Shown: positions 27,611 through 37,077, counted from the first letter of the stretch. The stretch: DNA of 52,272 nucleotides from Planctomycetales bacterium (GCA_027459775.1 DAIDHE010000268.1:1-52272), one strand, 5' to 3'. A program made the numbers and translations. Notes: generated by a model from the sequence alone, not told the origin.

Positions 27611-28276
27611 GTGTCTCTCTCCCGTTTGTGTCTCAAGGAACAACCCAATCCTCGGATGCCGCGACGGAATCTCATCCCGGACCAACGGACCGACAGGGAT
27701 CGAAATCCGCAACCAGACGTGGTCGTGGCCTCGCCGTGACTCGAGTCGTCTCGCTCGCTTCATCGCAAACGCTCAAACGAGAGTTCGCGCGAGGCGCAGT
27801 CAGAGAAAAACCGATCTCGCAACCGGTTTGACCCAGAGAGACTCTGCACGCCAACGGTCCAACGACCCGTTTCTCGCTTCGTGACCCAACGGACTGATTC
27901 ATGGAAAAATGAAAAGCCAGTGTAGGTTATTCATCATCGCGGGCGCGTGTCAACACTTTTTTCCTCCCGGCGTCAAGTCCTAAGTGATTCGGTGGTGAGG
28001 ATTTGAAACACACCGTGGAATCGGGTTTGCGACGGCGCGTGGATGGCGCGGCGCCGGTGAATGGGCGGATGGAATCGGTCTCTTTAAGACATAAGCGATC
28101 AAGGCACACATGAAGATGATGCTCGCGATGGACCCGGACGGCGACAAGGGGCGGCCGACGCTGTTATTGTGAAAGGTTCGTGGGGCTGGTGGTTCCGACG
28201 ATCCGCCCAAACGAAGGAATTCGTGACATTGGAGATGAATGTGAGGTCTGGGCGAGGGAACGTCGTGCGGGAAGTG
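27611..28276. other. Divergent promoter region between lipoprotein and CRTAC1 genes
   Basis: About 670 bp without a supported gene. The stretch 27900-28110 is AT-richer than its surroundings and includes a T-run (TTTTTT near 27957). It should carry the divergent promoters for the pseudopilin group and the CRTAC1 gene. No operator-like palindrome was recognised. Confidence 0.45.
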
Positions 28277-29980
28277 ATGGCGAATAAGGTTGTGTGTGGC
28301 GTGGGGGTTTTGGGTGCGGTGGGGCTCGTGTTGCTCGTGTCGGCCTGGAAGGGGCGACCGCGCGGCATCCCAGCAAAACCAACGACTTCGGCGGAAGCTG
28401 GGCCGTCGATCGTGTTTCGGGCGGAGGAGCTTGCTTTCGAATACGACCGGGGCGCGACGGGGTCGGCCTGGCCCGTGGAGGTCACGGGCGGGGGCGTCGG
28501 CTTGCTCGATTTTGACGGCGACGGCCGGCTCGACATCTTTTTGGCCCAGGGAGGGGCCTTGCGGCCGGGTGCGAAGGAACGATCCGACGTCTTGTTGCGG
28601 AACCTGGGCGGGGGGCGGTTCGAGGATGTTTCGCCGCGAGTCGGGCTTTTGCCCAGGGGCTATGGCCAGGGTGTGTGCGTCGCCGATTACGACGGCGATG
28701 GCGACCCCGATGTCTACGTCACGCGGTACGGGCGGAACACGCTCTGGCGAAACGACCGCGAGAACGGGCGGTTCGTGGACGCGACCGATCAGGCGGGCGT
28801 CGCGGTGGGGAGCTGGAGCCTGGGCGCCGCGTTCGCCGATTTTGACGGGGATGGCGACCTCGATTTGTACGTGGCGAATTACCTCCAGTTTGACCCGGCC
28901 CAGACGCCGTTTCGCCGCGATCCCGCCACGGGTGCGGCCGATTATGGGCTGCCGCAGGATTTTCCGGGTTTGCCCGACGTCCTGTTTCGCAACGAGGGAA
29001 ACGGCCGGTTCACCGATGTGACCAATGCGGCGGGGGTCGCCGGGTCGGGACGGGGGATGGGCGTCCTGGCGCGCGATTTCGACGGCGATGGCCGCGTCGA
29101 TTGGTTCGTCGCCAACGACGCCCAGAGCAACGCGCTTTGGCGCAACCGGGGCGATGGAACTTTCGAGGACGTCGCCGACCGCCTGGGGCTGGCCGTCAAT
29201 GGCCAGGGGCTGGCCGAGGCCAACATGGGGATCGCGCACGGCGACACCGACGGCGACGGGCTCGAGGATGTCGCGATCAGCCATTACTTCGCCGAGCACA
29301 CGACCCTCTGGCGCGCGTTTCGCGACCCCCAGGGGGTGCTTTTCTATCAAGACCAGACCAGCGAGGCCGGGCTCGTCATCGACAGCCGGCCGCTCACGGG
29401 CTGGGGGATCGTGCTGGCCGATTTCGACCAGGATGGGCGTCTGGATCTCGTCCAGACCAACGGGCACATCCGCCGCGAGCCCACGCAGCGCTACGCCTAT
29501 GAAAACCCGCCCATCCTCTGGAAGGGGGGGGAACAGGGCCGCTTTGTGAACGCGACCTCGGGCGCGGGGCCGTATTTCCAGGCCCTGCACATGGGCCGGG
29601 GGCTGGCCGCCGGGGATCTGGACGGTGATGGCGACCTGGACCTGGTCGTAACCCACCAGCATGCGCCCAGCGTCGTGCTCTGGAACGAATCGCCGCGGCA
29701 GGGGGGATTCTTGATCGTGGATCTGGAGGGTTTGGCACCCAATCGCGACGCTGTCGGGGCGCGTGCGACGGTTCATCTCGGGTCGCGGGTTCTGGTGCGA
29801 TCCGTGGCAGGGGGTGGAAGTTACCTTTCGGCCAGCGATCGCCGGCTCCATTTCGGGCTTGGCGACGCGGCCAAGATCGATCAAATCGAGGTGCGCTGGC
29901 CCTCGGGGCGAGTCGAGACCCGAACCGACATTGAGCCAAATTCGACGATCCCGTGGAAAGAGGGTCGTTTGGTCGATTGA
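28277..29980 (+). CDS. CRTAC1-family FG-GAP/VCBS protein with ASPIC/UnbV domain (1)
   Basis: A 567-residue protein from ATG 28277 (ATG 28235 is an in-frame alternative). A single N-terminal hydrophobic segment (VCGVGVLGAVGLVLLVSAW) exports or anchors it. The body has many calcium-loop FG-GAP repeats of the form DxDGDGxxD, spaced as a beta-propeller. The C-terminal 70 residues match ASPIC/UnbV (RDAVGARATVHLGSRVLVRS, GGGSYLSASDRRLHFGLG). Such proteins are expanded in planctomycetes and usually encoded near TPR proteins, as here. Extracellular binding or scaffold role presumed; no enzyme activity is established. Confidence 0.93.
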   Translation: MANKVVCGVGVLGAVGLVLLVSAWKGRPRGIPAKPTTSAEAGPSIVFRAEELAFEYDRGATGSAWPVEVTGGGVGLLDFDGDGRLDIFLAQGGALRPGAKERSDVLLRNLGGGRFEDVSPRVGLLPRGYGQGVCVADYDGDGDPDVYVTRYGRNTLWRNDRENGRFVDATDQAGVAVGSWSLGAAFADFDGDGDLDLYVANYLQFDPAQTPFRRDPATGAADYGLPQDFPGLPDVLFRNEGNGRFTDVTNAAGVAGSGRGMGVLARDFDGDGRVDWFVANDAQSNALWRNRGDGTFEDVADRLGLAVNGQGLAEANMGIAHGDTDGDGLEDVAISHYFAEHTTLWRAFRDPQGVLFYQDQTSEAGLVIDSRPLTGWGIVLADFDQDGRLDLVQTNGHIRREPTQRYAYENPPILWKGGEQGRFVNATSGAGPYFQALHMGRGLAAGDLDGDGDLDLVVTHQHAPSVVLWNESPRQGGFLIVDLEGLAPNRDAVGARATVHLGSRVLVRSVAGGGSYLSASDRRLHFGLGDAAKIDQIEVRWPSGRVETRTDIEPNSTIPWKEGRLVD

Positions 29981-30051
29981 TGGCAACGGCCGGGATGCAC
30001 GCGCAGGGGCGGCGTGCGCGCTGCGCGGTTGGCTGGAGACGAGCCCGCCGG

Positions 30052-30240
30052 GCGAGCGAGTGTTGGCGCCAGCCTCGCTGGCGTTTCGGGCTTGTATTCT
30101 GACGACCGCGACGGGTCGGAGTACGAGCGCGAAGCGCGAGCGAGGGTGGTGCCAACCCTCGCTTGCGCGTCGGCCTCCTCTCGCGTGCCAGGCGGTCCGG
30201 CGAATGACAAGCCCGAAGCGCCAGCGAGGGTCTTGCCTGT
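30052..30240. repeat. REP-like palindromic elements (three units)
   Basis: Unit 1 (30052-30096) has a perfect hairpin, CGCCAGC (30067-30073) and GCTGGCG (30077-30083). Unit 2 (30134-30169) pairs GCGAGGGT with ACCCTCGC. Unit 3 (30206-30240) contains GACAAGCCCGAAGCGCCAGC. The shared words (AGCCCGAA, GCCAGCGAGG) are a type commonly interspersed in planctomycete intergenic DNA. The units lie between convergent genes. Confidence 0.8.
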
Positions 30241-30340
30241 ACAGAGGCGTGCGAATCCTTCCCTCAGAGTGATTCGCGATGGCGGCCCAACCCTGACTAT
30301 CAGGGCCCGCGCCTGAATAACTTTGCCAATTGGAAGGTTT

Positions 30341-30367
30341 GTGGAGCAGGCTGGAAGCCTGCACCAC
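30341..30367. terminator. Hairpin between convergent CRTAC1 genes
   Basis: A 12-bp stem with one mismatch: GTGGAGCAGGCT (30341-30352), loop GGA, AGCCTGCACCAC (30356-30367). It is well placed between the convergent genes ending at 29980 and 30465 and could stop transcription from either side, or be a dispersed repeat. A long T-run is absent. Confidence 0.55.
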
Positions 30368-30464
30368 AAGGATTTGTAAAGGTTCTTTCCGCGCGAGTCC
30401 TGAGCCCTGACAAGGTGCCGGCCCGAAGGGTTCCTCATGCGCTGGATCATCGCGCCGAGGCTCG

Positions 30465-32840
30465 TCAATTCGCGGCGACGGTCTTGGCCTTCGGGGTGAG
30501 CGCCCGGGTCTTGTAGGCGGGGTCGCCCTCGGTGATCACGATCGAGCGGTCGGCGGGGACGTTGGCGAAGGTCTGGGTCTGCCGGCTCGTGGGCCAGACG
30601 ACCGAGAGCAGGGCGACCTTGTCGGAATCGAGCAGGCCCAGATGCTCGACCAGCGCATTGCCGCCGAAGCTGCCGTTGTTGCCGATGGTGCGAAAGATCG
30701 AGCGTTTTTTTCCGTCGGGCGCGACCAGGTCGGCGCGGATCCGGGCGCCGATGGCCGATTTGTTGGACTTGGTTCCGACGAGCTTGACGTTGAGCCAGTG
30801 CCGTGGGTTTCCAGGGTTCTGGAAGAGCGCGTTATAGGATTGGTCGCCCGGGGTCGCGCCGCCGAGCTCGACGAAGAGGTCGAGGTCGCCGTCCTGGTCG
30901 AAGTCGGCGAACGAGACGCCGTGGCCCTTTTGCAGGTGGCCGACGCCGGCCGAGGTGGTCGCGTCGGCGAAGCTCAGGCCTTCAAGGTTGCGGAAGAGCA
31001 GGTTGACGTCGAGCCCTTCGTAGGACATGTCGCCGGTGCCCAGGTAGATGTCGAGGAATCCGTCGTTGTCGAGGTCGGCGAAATTCGCCCCCATCGGGGC
31101 CATCGGGCGGTCGAGGCCGCCCTCGATCGCGACGTCGCGGAACTGGCCCGAGCCCAGGTTTTTATAGAGCCGGGGCCGGCTGGCGCCTTCCACTTTGATC
31201 TTGAGCGCGCCCAGGAGCACCTCGGCGACGCGGGCGCGGTAATCGTTGACGTAAAGGTCGAGCAGGCCGTCGTTGTCGTAGTCCCAGAACCAGCAAGAGA
31301 AGCTCATCTCCGCGCCCGTGGTTCCGAGCTCGGCGGCGACGTCCTTGAAGGTTCCGTCGCCCTGGTTGTGATACATGCGGCAGGGCTGGCCCATGTTCGA
31401 GACGAAGAGGTCGAGGCGGCCGTCGTCGTCGTAGTCGCCCCAGGCCGATCCCTTGCCGCAGCGCAGGTTTTCGACGCCGGCCGGAGCGGCTCGATTCTGG
31501 AATGTGCCGTCGCCCTGGTTGTGGTAAAGCCGCGAACGGTTGCGGGGGTCGCCTGGAACGGACGAGGGTTTGCCGCCGGGCGGGAGGTATTCGCCGCAGA
31601 CATAGAGGTCGAGGCGGCCGTCGTTATCGTAATCGCCCCAGGCGGCCGATTCGGACGCGATCGGTTCGATCAGGCCAGCGGCCGCCGTGACGTCGTCGAA
31701 CGAGCCGTCGCCGCGGTTGCGCAAGAGCGACATCCGCAGCGGCTTTTCCCAGCCGCCGCGGAGCAACAGCAGGTCCAGATCGCCGTCGTTGTCGTAATCG
31801 GCCCGGGCGACGTTGAGCGCGTAGACCTGGTCGCCGAGCCCGGCCGATGCCGAGTGGTCCTCGAATCGTCCATCGCCCTGGTTGAGATAGAGCGACGCCC
31901 CGAGGTCGGCGTCGAGCGAGGTGGTGAAGAGGTCGGGGAGGCCGTCGCCGTTGAAGTCGTCAAAGATGCTGCCGCCGGCCAGGTTGGGGCCGCGGCTGGT
32001 GAGCCCGGCCGGGCCGGCGACGTTGACGAATCGGCCCATATCGTCCTCGGGTCGGAACACCGAGCCGGCGATCCGGTATTCGGCGGGAACCTTGTCGGGG
32101 TATTCACCCAGGGTCATGGCGGCGAGATTGAGCAACCACACGACCCGCAGGTCGCGCGGCCATTTCTTGAGGTATTCGCCAAACCAGCGCATTGCCTCGC
32201 GCGAGCCTTCCGGGTTGCGATGGACGGCCTCGGGGGCGATGGGAAAAATGCAGGTTGAGGCGCCGGTGCATTCCAGGCAGTTTTCGATTTCGCCCCTGCG
32301 CATCGCGATGATGCCCAGGACGGCCGTCAACCGTCGGCGCAATCCGTCGAGATCGGGATTCTCGCCACTGGCCTCGAGCGCCTGCTCGAGCCACGCGCCG
32401 GCCTCGCGAAAGCGGCCTTCGTACATATGAAGAAATCCGATCGATTGCTCGAGCCCGATCTGCTCGCGCGCTTGTTCGGGGGTGAGCTCGGCCTTGGCGG
32501 CGAGGGCGTCGTGACGGGCGCGAAGATCGGCCAGCCCCCGCCGGGCGCGGCCGCGCACCGCCTCGCGCAATTCCTGGAGCGAGGCTGGGTCGCGCAGGGC
32601 GGCCATGTAGCGAATGGCCGTCTCGTAGCCGCCGTCCTCGAACTTGTCGAGGATCACGTCAAAAGTCACGGCGGAAGGCTCTTTTTTCGAAATCGGCCGC
32701 GCATCGCCCGCCGCCGAGCGCCGCGCTGAATGCGGAGCGAAGCGGGCTGGGCCAGTCTCGCGACTCATGAAATACGCCGCCGCGCCCGCCGCCCCCACGC
32801 AAAAAAGGGCGATGAGCCCCACGCGGATCACGATTCGCAT
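30465..32840 (-). CDS. CRTAC1-family FG-GAP/VCBS protein with ASPIC/UnbV domain (2)
   Basis: A 791-residue protein from ATG 32840, chosen because a signal peptide follows at once (MRIVIRVGLIALFCVGAAGA). Residues about 50-270 form a helical TPR-like region with the family patch NCLECTGASTCIFPI. The rest is FG-GAP repeats (DYDNDGDLDLL, DYDDDGRLDLF and others) and a C-terminal ASPIC/UnbV part (GTKSNKSAIGARIRADL, GSFGGNALVEHLGLL). Larger than the partner at 28277 because of the helical N-terminus. The helical part may replace a separate TPR subunit, and the neighbouring TPR genes may serve the shorter CRTAC1 protein. Confidence 0.92.
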   Translation of the reverse strand: MRIVIRVGLIALFCVGAAGAAAYFMSRETGPARFAPHSARRSAAGDARPISKKEPSAVTFDVILDKFEDGGYETAIRYMAALRDPASLQELREAVRGRARRGLADLRARHDALAAKAELTPEQAREQIGLEQSIGFLHMYEGRFREAGAWLEQALEASGENPDLDGLRRRLTAVLGIIAMRRGEIENCLECTGASTCIFPIAPEAVHRNPEGSREAMRWFGEYLKKWPRDLRVVWLLNLAAMTLGEYPDKVPAEYRIAGSVFRPEDDMGRFVNVAGPAGLTSRGPNLAGGSIFDDFNGDGLPDLFTTSLDADLGASLYLNQGDGRFEDHSASAGLGDQVYALNVARADYDNDGDLDLLLLRGGWEKPLRMSLLRNRGDGSFDDVTAAAGLIEPIASESAAWGDYDNDGRLDLYVCGEYLPPGGKPSSVPGDPRNRSRLYHNQGDGTFQNRAAPAGVENLRCGKGSAWGDYDDDGRLDLFVSNMGQPCRMYHNQGDGTFKDVAAELGTTGAEMSFSCWFWDYDNDGLLDLYVNDYRARVAEVLLGALKIKVEGASRPRLYKNLGSGQFRDVAIEGGLDRPMAPMGANFADLDNDGFLDIYLGTGDMSYEGLDVNLLFRNLEGLSFADATTSAGVGHLQKGHGVSFADFDQDGDLDLFVELGGATPGDQSYNALFQNPGNPRHWLNVKLVGTKSNKSAIGARIRADLVAPDGKKRSIFRTIGNNGSFGGNALVEHLGLLDSDKVALLSVVWPTSRQTQTFANVPADRSIVITEGDPAYKTRALTPKAKTVAAN

Positions 32841-33124
32841 CGGACGCGATTCTCCTCGAGCTGAAAGTGGATCATTCCGATGCGCGCACCCCGAACGCCA
32901 AGGGCTGACCACGTTTCGCCCTCTCGCGAATCCCGAATCGTGTGGACAGTCGACGGACGGCGAGCGCGACCGCGCGCAAAAGCCATGCGCGGCCCCGCTC
33001 TTGAGGTCCAAAGACTCAAGACAGAGAACTCTTTAAGGGTTAAGCGATTCCGGCCCGGCCCTGGGCCCGGGATTTCGCGTCTTTTTCCCAAAAACGATCG
33101 TGGCCAGCCGTTGGCGTGGGGCGA

Positions 33125-34771
33125 TCACCGTTTCGTAGGGAGCAAGCTCATGAGGACGGCCAGGTTGTCCTCGAGCGTCCGCGTCCAGTCGCGGTCGTGG
33201 AGGTTGGCGTTCTGGCCGTGGACGGGGGTGGCGGGGAGCCAGAGGTCGGGGGGGTGGTCGTTCAGTAGACGAATCGAGGTGAAATAATCGCGGAGATTGG
33301 CGGGCGACGCCGCCAGGTCGCGGGCCAGGTCCGCGGTGGACTCGGGGCTCACCTTGATGGGGATCCGCCCGGAACAAAGCACGGTCTTGCCCGCCCAGGA
33401 GATGGAATAGGCCAGCGCGGGCGCTCCTCGGCCTTTGAGAGAGACGGCCTTCAGGGGAAAGAACCCCTTGGCCGGGAATGCCTCGGGCGCGAGGAAGGTG
33501 GTTCCCGGAGGGCAGGATTGCCGGAGCGCCTCGATCGCGTCGGGGGGTGCGACGACCGCGACGTGGTGCGTCTTGACGAGGTCTTCCAGCCCCGCGGTCT
33601 CGGCGGGCCCGGGCGCGGTCAAGAGCACGGCGGCGGGCGTGGTCGGGGATTGGCCGATCGCGGAGAGCCCTCGAGCCACGAACCCCGCCAGTTCGGGTCC
33701 CCCGGGCGCGTCGATGAGCACCAGCCGGTTCTGGACGCGAAACGCATACACGGCCCGTTTGTGAAGGTCGCCCAGGTAGACGAGGCCGGGGAGCAGTTCC
33801 TTGGGGACGCCGTCCAGGAAATCAGCGCCTTCTTCCGCGAAGCGCGCGACCAGCGTTTCCATGTCGTGGATGCCCGCGCCCAGCAGTTCGTGCCATTGCT
33901 CCGGGCTGAGCCGGGGGCTCTGGGGCTGGTTGTCGGCGCGGGGGTGGCCGGGAAGGACAAGGTCGGGGACGGGGAGGGCGCTCAGGGTGCGCAAGGTTGC
34001 GAGGGCGGCCTTCGCGTCGCCGCGATAGCGGGGCGCGAGATAGGCAGAGTAGGTTCCCAGCGGCTTGCCCAGTTCGTCGCGGGGGTGGTCGTCGCCCCTG
34101 AGCATCATGATCACGTCGCCGGCGAAGAGGATCCGTTCGCCGTCGCGCTCGAGCAGGTAACACATGCTGCCCGGCGTATGCCCGGGCGCGGCGATGGCGG
34201 TCATGCGGGCGTCGCCCAGGTCGATCGTTTCGCCGCCGTTGAGCGCGACGTCGACGGGCGTGGGATGGGGCGACTCGCCGGGCATGTGATAGATGCTGAA
34301 AAAGGCCTCGCGCGGGCCGCCGGCCTTGATCACGCCCGCGTCGCCCGCTCCGGCGTGGATCGTGGCCCCGGTCTTCCTGGCAAGCCAGGCCGCGCCGCCG
34401 ACGTGGTCGCCGTGGGCGTGGGTGAGAAAAATCATATGCACACTCTTCCAGTCGAGCCCGAGCCCGGTCATCGCTTTCCGGAGTGGACCCGCGTCGGCCG
34501 CCAGGCCGGCGTCGATCAGCACCAGCCCCGTCTTGGTCGCGACCACGTAGACCGCCGATGGCGCGAGCTCGCCGAGCAGATACACCCCTGGCGCGAGTCT
34601 GAGATTCGCGCGGGTCAGCCGGATCGCGACCGGTTCCGCCCGGTGATGCCGGGCGACGATCAGCCAGACGACCGTCGCGGCGAAAAGGATCAGCGCGGTC
34701 GCAACCCCAAGGGCCGTCCGCCGCATGGCTCGCGGAGCGCTCTCGGCCAGGGCTGGATCTCGAGCCGCCAT
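33125..34771 (-). CDS. Tandem metallo-beta-lactamase-fold hydrolase with degenerate second domain
   Basis: A 548-residue protein from ATG 34771 (AAGGGGG upstream), with a membrane segment near residues 20-40. The first domain is a complete class-B-type MBL fold: THAHGDH gives His118, His120, Asp122 and His123, followed by His198 (APGHTPGS), Asp219 (FAGD) and His276 (LPGH). It should hydrolyse an ester, lactam or similar bond outside the cytoplasm with two zinc ions. From about residue 318 a second copy repeats the fold (LVLIDAPGG, then LTAPGPAE where LTHAHGDH would be), so its metal site is gone. The DUF1501 gene ends 23 bp upstream on the same strand, suggesting co-transcription. Confidence 0.88.
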   Translation of the reverse strand: MAARDPALAESAPRAMRRTALGVATALILFAATVVWLIVARHHRAEPVAIRLTRANLRLAPGVYLLGELAPSAVYVVATKTGLVLIDAGLAADAGPLRKAMTGLGLDWKSVHMIFLTHAHGDHVGGAAWLARKTGATIHAGAGDAGVIKAGGPREAFFSIYHMPGESPHPTPVDVALNGGETIDLGDARMTAIAAPGHTPGSMCYLLERDGERILFAGDVIMMLRGDDHPRDELGKPLGTYSAYLAPRYRGDAKAALATLRTLSALPVPDLVLPGHPRADNQPQSPRLSPEQWHELLGAGIHDMETLVARFAEEGADFLDGVPKELLPGLVYLGDLHKRAVYAFRVQNRLVLIDAPGGPELAGFVARGLSAIGQSPTTPAAVLLTAPGPAETAGLEDLVKTHHVAVVAPPDAIEALRQSCPPGTTFLAPEAFPAKGFFPLKAVSLKGRGAPALAYSISWAGKTVLCSGRIPIKVSPESTADLARDLAASPANLRDYFTSIRLLNDHPPDLWLPATPVHGQNANLHDRDWTRTLEDNLAVLMSLLPTKR

Positions 34772-34794
34772 GCGGGCGTGGAACCCCCTTCGTT

Positions 34795-36273
34795 TCAACC
34801 GATCAGCTTGGGCTCGACCTTGCCCGCGACGTCGGTGAGCCGGTAATAGCGCCCCTGATGCTTGAACGTCAGCCGCTCGTGATCGACGCCCAGCAACCGC
34901 AGGACGGTCGCGTGGAAATCGTGGACGTGGACGCCCCCGTCGACGACGCTGTAGCCGAAGTCGTCGGTCGCGCCGTGGACCGTTCCCGATTTGATCCCGC
35001 CCCCCGCCGCCCAGACCGTGAAACAGCGGGGATGGTGGTCGCGGCCGTAGTCGGTCGCCGTGAGCTTTCCCTGGCTGTAGCTCGTGCGCCCGAACTCGCC
35101 CCCCCAGAGCACCAGCGTATCGTCCAGGAGCCCGCGCTGTTTGAGGTCGGTCACGAGGCCCGCGCAGGCTTGATCGGTCTCGCGGCAGAGCTGGCGAATG
35201 CCCGAGGGCAGGCCCCCGTGATGGTCCCAGCCGGGGTGGTAAAGCTGGATGAAGCGCACCCCGCGCTCGGCCATCCGCCGGGCCAGCAGGCAATTGGCGG
35301 CGAAGGTCCCGGGCTTGCGTGCGTCGGGTCCGTAGAGGTCGTAAACGTGGTCGGGTTCGTTTGACAGGTCGGTGGCCTCGGGGACCGAGGTTTGCATGCG
35401 GTAGGCCATCTCGTACTGGGCGATCCGGGCCGAGACGGCGGGATCGAGGGTTCGCTCGTACTCGATCTGGTGCAGCGCTCGCAGGCGGTTGAGCATCGCG
35501 CGGCGGCCGGCGGCGGAGATTCCGGGGGGGTTGTCCAGATAGAGCACCGGGTCCGCGCCCGCGCGGAACTGGACCCCTTGATGGACCGACGGCAGGAATC
35601 CGTTGCCCCAGAGCCGGGAATAGAGAGGCTGGTCGGGGCGTTTTTGACTGAGCAGCACGCAGAACGTGGGCAGATTGTCGTTTTCCGAGCCCAGCCCGTA
35701 GCTGAGCCACGCCCCCATCGACGGCCGGCCGGCGTTCTGCGAGCCGGTCTGGAAAAAGGTGATCGCCGGGTCGTGGTTGATGGCCTCGGTATAGAGCGAA
35801 CGGATGATGCAGAGCTCGTCGGCGATCCCCGCGGTGTGCGGGAGCAGCTCGCTCATCCAGGCGCCCGACTGACCGTGGCGGGCGAATTTGAAGATCGAGC
35901 CGGCCATTGGCAGCTCGGCCTGATTGGCCGACATTCCGGTGAGCCGCTGACCCATGCGGACGGAGTCGGGCAGATCCTTGCCGTTGTACTGGTTCAGGAG
36001 GGGCTTGTAGTCAAAGAGGTCGAGCTGCGAGGGTCCGCCGCTCATGAACAGCGAGATCACCCGCCGCGCCCTGGGCGCGACGTGATACGCCGAGAGCGCG
36101 CCCGTGGGCGCTGGGATCGCCGGAAGTGCGCCCGGCTCGGAACCCGCGGCGCCTTCGCCCAGAAGCGCGGCCAAGGCCGCCGTGCCGAGTCCTAGCCCTC
36201 CCTTGGCGAAGAAATGCCGGCGATTGAGTGCAAGCCCTGGGTCATTCGACCAGTCCATGGGGTTCTGGGTCAT
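34795..36273 (-). CDS. DUF1501 protein with Tat signal (second copy)
   Basis: A 492-residue paralogue of the protein at 11352-12806. The twin-arginine signal is NRRHFFAKGG near residues 17-26. Landmarks: [39 protein letters not shown] and DYGRDHHPRCFTVWAAGGG. It has no DUF1549/DUF1553 gene next to it. Instead it leads the two-gene unit with the tandem MBL protein, whereas the giant cytochrome at 15651 lacks a DUF1501 neighbour, so those two might be partners encoded apart. Confidence 0.95.
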   Translation of the reverse strand: MTQNPMDWSNDPGLALNRRHFFAKGGLGLGTAALAALLGEGAAGSEPGALPAIPAPTGALSAYHVAPRARRVISLFMSGGPSQLDLFDYKPLLNQYNGKDLPDSVRMGQRLTGMSANQAELPMAGSIFKFARHGQSGAWMSELLPHTAGIADELCIIRSLYTEAINHDPAITFFQTGSQNAGRPSMGAWLSYGLGSENDNLPTFCVLLSQKRPDQPLYSRLWGNGFLPSVHQGVQFRAGADPVLYLDNPPGISAAGRRAMLNRLRALHQIEYERTLDPAVSARIAQYEMAYRMQTSVPEATDLSNEPDHVYDLYGPDARKPGTFAANCLLARRMAERGVRFIQLYHPGWDHHGGLPSGIRQLCRETDQACAGLVTDLKQRGLLDDTLVLWGGEFGRTSYSQGKLTATDYGRDHHPRCFTVWAAGGGIKSGTVHGATDDFGYSVVDGGVHVHDFHATVLRLLGVDHERLTFKHQGRYYRLTDVAGKVEPKLIG

Positions 36274-36529
36274 CGTGTGGTCTCCCGTTCAAGGCCTTCT
36301 CTCTCCATCGTAACAAAGTCAGGGTCGGGAGTAACGATCTTGAGTCTCACTGGCCTGGAGACGGGCTGCATCCAATCGCTCCGAACGATGAGGCAAGCTT
36401 CCCCGATCGCCGTGAGGCGGACCAATAGCCGCCCTAGGGTTTTTTTCACTCGGTCGCTCGTTCCGGCTTCCCGCGGCGAGCGCGGGACTTTAGAGTAGGT
36501 AGCCAGGAAACAGGTGTGACGCGACTCTC

Positions 36530-36826
36530 ATGACGAACGGAGCCTACGAAATCCGATATGCGGCCGCGGCGGTCGACGATCTCCGCGGCATGCGTGCCTT
36601 TAACCAACGTGAAATCCTGGATGGGATCGAGCTTCATCTCCGATACGGCCCAACGTTCGTCAGCCGTAGCCGAATCAAGGCGATGGCGCAGCCCTTTCAG
36701 AGTCAATATCGGCTACGAATCGGCGATTTCCGCGTCTACTACGATGTCGATGACGTGGGTCGAGTCGTGAACGTTCTTCGCATCCTCACGAAAAAGACGA
36801 CACAAACCCGGGAAGACTGGCCGTGA
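36530..36826 (+). CDS. RelE/ParE-family toxin
   Basis: A 98-residue protein with the RelE/ParE pattern: YEIRYAAAAVDDLRGM at the start, a helical pair, then RLRIGDFRVYYDVDD and VVNVLRILTKKT, the beta-sheet and basic C-terminus of mRNA-interferase-type toxins. Members of the RelE branch cut ribosome-bound mRNA; ParE members act on gyrase. The next gene overlaps by 4 bp (GTGA) and encodes the probable antitoxin. The toxin-first order is the reverse of most relBE/phd-doc pairs but is well known for some families. No promoter or operator was recognised in the 256 bp upstream. Confidence 0.85.
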   Translation: MTNGAYEIRYAAAAVDDLRGMRAFNQREILDGIELHLRYGPTFVSRSRIKAMAQPFQSQYRLRIGDFRVYYDVDDVGRVVNVLRILTKKTTQTREDWP

Positions 36827-37077
36827 AGACCGTGACCTGGACCGATAATGCCTCGTGGGACGAGGTGTTGCGCCAAGCCGGAGAAGAAGACGTGATCGTC
36901 ATGCGCGACGGACGTCCTGTTGTTCTGATGACGCCTTTCGACGAAGACGATCTTGCCTGGTACGCCCACGAACGCGACCCTGGGTTCTTGGAATCCTTGG
37001 CCAAGGCGCGCGAACAGGTCCAGCAGGGAAAGACGGTGAGTCAGGGAGACTTGAGGACGGAGCTCGGTCTTGATTGA
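36823..37077 (+). CDS. Phd/YefM-like antitoxin
   Basis: An 84-residue acidic protein starting at GTG 36823, overlapping the toxin stop. The N-terminal half (EDVIVMRDGRPVVLMTPFDE) resembles the small Phd/YefM-type fold that dimerises and binds DNA; the C-terminal half (LESLAKAREQVQQGKTVSQG) is a helical segment of the type that wraps the toxin. Likely neutralises the toxin and represses the pair. The assignment is partly from position. Confidence 0.7.
   Translation: MKTVTWTDNASWDEVLRQAGEEDVIVMRDGRPVVLMTPFDEDDLAWYAHERDPGFLESLAKAREQVQQGKTVSQGDLRTELGLD

Noticed and set aside
28110..28172. 20-codon frame beginning MKMMLAMDPDGDKG
   Set aside because: Too short, with no ribosome site or conserved feature.
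30642..32258. Long plus-strand frame opposite the second CRTAC1 gene
   Set aside because: Val/Glu/Asp-rich mirror of repeated FG-GAP codons, with no family signal.
33518..34846. Long plus-strand frame opposite the MBL gene
   Set aside because: Antisense shadow of a gene with a complete set of catalytic residues.
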